Both the position numbers and the translations under genes were made by a program. 64,000 bases of DNA from Acetobacter oryzifermentans (GTDB lineage: Bacteria; Pseudomonadota; Alphaproteobacteria; Acetobacterales; Acetobacteraceae). The DNA lies in contig NZ_CP011120.1 in assembly GCF_001628715.1 (NCBI RefSeq), positions 1,116,001 through 1,180,000 of the forward strand, read 5' to 3'. Of this stretch, positions 61,974 through 64,000 are shown piece after piece (within the stretch, counting starts at the first letter, position 1; each line of letters opens with the position of its first letter). The notes beneath the pieces were generated by a model that had not been told where the DNA came from, made no database searches, and was given only the letters and a program-made list of their open reading frames with translations.

Positions 61974-62199
61974 AGCGCATTGAGCCGCCACCATAGTTGG
62001 TGGTGGAGTGCTTATAGGGGTTGGTACCCTGCTGCGGCGTAAGAGGGGGGCGGTACCAGCCAGGCGCAGCACGCCCATGGTTTGAGCCGGGGTGATAATA
62101 GTGCCGGTGCGGATCATGCGCGCAGGCAGCAAGCCCAAATCCGGCCAGCAACATAAGGGCGACTTTGTAAGTACGCCGCAATGAAGAAAACTGTTTCAT
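61963..62199 (-). CDS. Small lipoprotein of unknown function
   Basis: A 78-residue protein with a signal peptide (FSSLRRTYKVALMLLAGFGL) ending in the lipobox LAAC, so a lipid-modified Cys near residue 25. The mature part is rich in His, Tyr, Pro and Gly (AHDPHRHYYHPGSNHGRAAP) and contains YRPPLTPQQGTNPYKHSTTN. GGAGG lies 4 bases before the ATG at 62199 (another ATG at 62202). First of a three-gene cassette with the membrane peptide and the peptide-binding protein. Confidence 0.65.
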   Translation of the reverse strand: MKQFSSLRRTYKVALMLLAGFGLAACAHDPHRHYYHPGSNHGRAAPGWYRPPLTPQQGTNPYKHSTTNYGGGSMRYDQ

Positions 62200-62377
62200 C
62201 ATACCTCCAACATAGCGTTGTTTGGGCCTGTTCGCCAAGAACAAAGCAGGTAGGCGCTGATATGTGGCGTGCAAGCCCGATACGTTCACATAATGGCAAG
62301 AAAATGCGTGAATAATGAGGCCAATGCTTTGGGTAATATGGCTAGGGCAGTGCATGCCATGTTAGGGATAACGCGTA

Positions 62378-62383
62378 TATAAT
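62378..62383 (+). promoter_or_regulatory. Perfect TATAAT -10 box upstream of the antiporter gene
   Basis: TATAAT at 62378-62383 lies 88 bases before the antiporter start. The expected -35 position shows no good match to TTGACA, so promoter function is uncertain. Confidence 0.3.
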
Positions 62384-62470
62384 GCGGAAGCTGCCATTTC
62401 CTTGCCTTATCATGATGATAACGGCTCAGGCAGTATGGATGTTGGTGTTGGATATAGGGAATAGCGTGGC

Positions 62471-64000
62471 ATGGCGGTAACGGGTCTGGCAGCGGTACTG
62501 CTTGTTATTGCGCTGCTTTTGGTGGTGGTGAGCACCGTGCAGCCCATTGCGCGCAAGCTGGAACTGTCTGAAACGGTTCTGCTGGCTATTGTGGGTATTA
62601 TCATCGGGTCTTTGGCAGATGTGGCTCTGCGCAGTTCCCACACTTCGGCCTTCAATGGCATTGCAGAGGCGCTGCTTGATTTCCCGCTGAACAGTGAAGA
62701 ATTTCTGCTCATCTTTCTGCCCGCGCTGGTGTTTCAGGGCGCGTTGGCCATTGATGTGCGGCGTCTTGCGCATGAAACAGGTACTGTTTTGCTTCTGGCT
62801 GTGGTGGCGGTTGTTATTGCCACGGCCACTATTGGCTTTGCGTTGTATCCCTTTGCCCAGATGCCGCTGGTGGTCTGCCTGCTGCTTGGATCTATTGTGG
62901 CCACGACTGACCCTTCCGCTGTGGCCGGGATTTTCCGAGATATCGGGGCTGCAACACGCCTGACACGACTGGTGGAGGGCGAGGCGCTGCTGAATGATGC
63001 GGCGGCTATTTCCATCTTTTCCATTCTGCTGCCTTCCGTCACGCTGCATAAAGCCATCCATCTGGGTGATGCGTTGATCTCCTTCGTGGTCTCCTTTGTG
63101 GGGGCGCTTATTGTTGGGGTGGTTGTCGGGCGGCTCACATTGGTCATGATGTCCGCTATTGCCAGTTCGGCAGCGGAAATTACGCTAACAGTGGCGCTGC
63201 CTTACGTGGTGTACATCCTCTCAGACGAAATTCTGGGAGTTTCCGGTGTGGTGGCCACAGCTGCCGCAGGGCTTACGCTGTCTGTGTACGGGCCATCCAC
63301 CATTCGGCCGCAAACGTGGCTGTTTCTCAACCAGCTTTGGCAGCAATTGGTCTTTTGGGCGGGATCCTTGGTGTTTGTGCTGGCCTCCATGCTTGTACCG
63401 CGCCTGCTGGTGGGCATGACCCGGTGGGATTGGGTGCTTATCCTTATTGCCAGTGTGGCGGGGTTGGCTGCACGTGCGGCTGTGGTGTTTGGCATGTTGC
63501 CGCTATTGGCATGGACACGCCTTTCCCCACCCGTGCCTACACCATTTAAGGTGACAATGGTGTGGGGGGGCTTGCGTGGGGCCATTACATTGGCGCTGGC
63601 GTTGGCCGTTACGGAAAACGAACACGTTTCCACGCCGGTTGCGCATTTTATCGGTATTATTGCCACCGGGTTCGTGTTGATTACGCTGCTTGTTAACGGA
63701 ACTACGCTGCGTTCCCTCGTGCTGTTTCTCAAGTTGGATCGTCTGTCCCCCATTGATGAAGCCATGCGCCATCAGGTGCTGAGTATCGGGCTGGGCAATG
63801 TGTGCAACCGCGCCAAGGAATTGGGGGATGAACTTGGTTTCAGCGCAGATGCCACGCGCTCGGTTGTTGATCATCTAGAACGCCGGGCAGAGGAAGAACA
63901 GGCAGCTAATGAGTTTGACCGCGCACTGTCTGATATCCAGCGCGTTAATCTGGCGCTGATTACCATTGCCAGTCAGGAACGCTCCATGCTGCTGGATCTG
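62471..64000 (+). CDS. CPA1-type Na+/H+ antiporter (runs off right edge)
   Basis: Inner-membrane cation/proton exchanger; 510 codons are present with no stop before the window ends. About 12 hydrophobic segments are visible, starting VTGLAAVLLVIALLLVVVST. The ion-translocation region has IFLPALVFQGALAIDVRRLA and the conserved double-acid motif in SIVATTDPSAVAGIFRDIGA and VEGEALLNDAAAISIF. A GLRGAITLALALAV motif lies near residue 360. After about residue 410 a hydrophilic helical tail begins (IDEAMRHQVLSIGLGNVCNR), as in CPA1 proteins with cytosolic regulatory tails. The ATG at 62471 is preceded by AGGGAA. Confidence 0.9.
   Translation, partial: MAVTGLAAVLLVIALLLVVVSTVQPIARKLELSETVLLAIVGIIIGSLADVALRSSHTSAFNGIAEALLDFPLNSEEFLLIFLPALVFQGALAIDVRRLAHETGTVLLLAVVAVVIATATIGFALYPFAQMPLVVCLLLGSIVATTDPSAVAGIFRDIGAATRLTRLVEGEALLNDAAAISIFSILLPSVTLHKAIHLGDALISFVVSFVGALIVGVVVGRLTLVMMSAIASSAAEITLTVALPYVVYILSDEILGVSGVVATAAAGLTLSVYGPSTIRPQTWLFLNQLWQQLVFWAGSLVFVLASMLVPRLLVGMTRWDWVLILIASVAGLAARAAVVFGMLPLLAWTRLSPPVPTPFKVTMVWGGLRGAITLALALAVTENEHVSTPVAHFIGIIATGFVLITLLVNGTTLRSLVLFLKLDRLSPIDEAMRHQVLSIGLGNVCNRAKELGDELGFSADATRSVVDHLERRAEEEQAANEFDRALSDIQRVNLALITIASQERSMLLDL

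Noticed and set aside
1..64000. CRISPR arrays, insertion sequences, tRNA genes, parS or dif sites
   Set aside because: I looked for regularly spaced repeats, transposase-like frames, TTCGA-containing tRNA arms and the ParB palindrome, and found none.

Overview
The window reads as chromosomal DNA of an acetic acid bacterium, family Acetobacteraceae (Alphaproteobacteria), most like Acetobacter. The evidence is a periplasmic molybdopterin/[2Fe-2S]/triheme-cytochrome-c aldehyde dehydrogenase-type complex, a mannitol dehydrogenase-family polyol oxidoreductase, the order carA | yqeY-dnaG-rpoD, a CarD regulator, and moderate GC content. I see no tRNA, rRNA, CRISPR array, prophage or insertion sequence. 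This is mostly core genome with a few accessory patches.

Layout. 1-6861 (minus): gpmI (cut by the window edge), ilvA, greA, carB and carA. CarA carries an extra N-terminal helix-turn-helix-like domain, and its divergent promoter region holds two similar inverted repeats. 7095-15032 (plus): yqeY-dnaG-rpoD, a GNAT acetyltransferase, rpsF-rpsR-rplI, and a cyclopropane fatty acid synthase. 15039-21937 (minus): the outer-membrane biogenesis operon lptF-lptG-lptD-surA-rsmA, in which rsmA appears to start at CTG. A porin follows (22100-23758), then a 587-base AT-rich spacer with repeated TGACGTAA-type sites. 24346-26915 (plus): an ABC exporter overlapping a GntR regulator. 27010-28958 (minus): minC, minD, minE. 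29180-33418: a GST-like protein, an HI0933-type flavoprotein, and rsmI and an LpoA-like lipoprotein, which are divergent and overlap at their starts. 33504-36778 (minus): a TPR/GT9-like protein, CarD and a bestrophin. Then S-formylglutathione hydrolase, ydcF-ftsX-ftsE (minus), and a divergent zinc-ribbon membrane protein.

42091-48324 (plus) holds two overlapping sensor-kinase genes, then hslV-hslU-sufE with one-base overlaps. 48452-52597 (minus) encodes the three-subunit dehydrogenase complex behind a 404-base regulatory spacer with two palindromes. A polyol dehydrogenase follows, then rpmI-rplT-pheS-pheT (plus) with structured leaders. An orphan PstS-like protein comes next, then a hairpin holding a pair of DnaA-box sequences. 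A minus-strand trio follows: small lipoprotein, 48-residue membrane peptide and peptide-binding protein, the last apparently starting at CTG. A CPA1 Na+/H+ antiporter runs off the right edge.

The genes mainly support growth and the envelope: replication and transcription initiation, translation, LPS export, division-site placement, FtsEX, and periplasmic oxidation. The least conventional items are the HTH-CarA fusion with its candidate operators, the two CTG-start genes, the pheST leader, the paired sensor kinases with a degenerate receiver, and the lipoprotein/peptide/binding-protein cassette.
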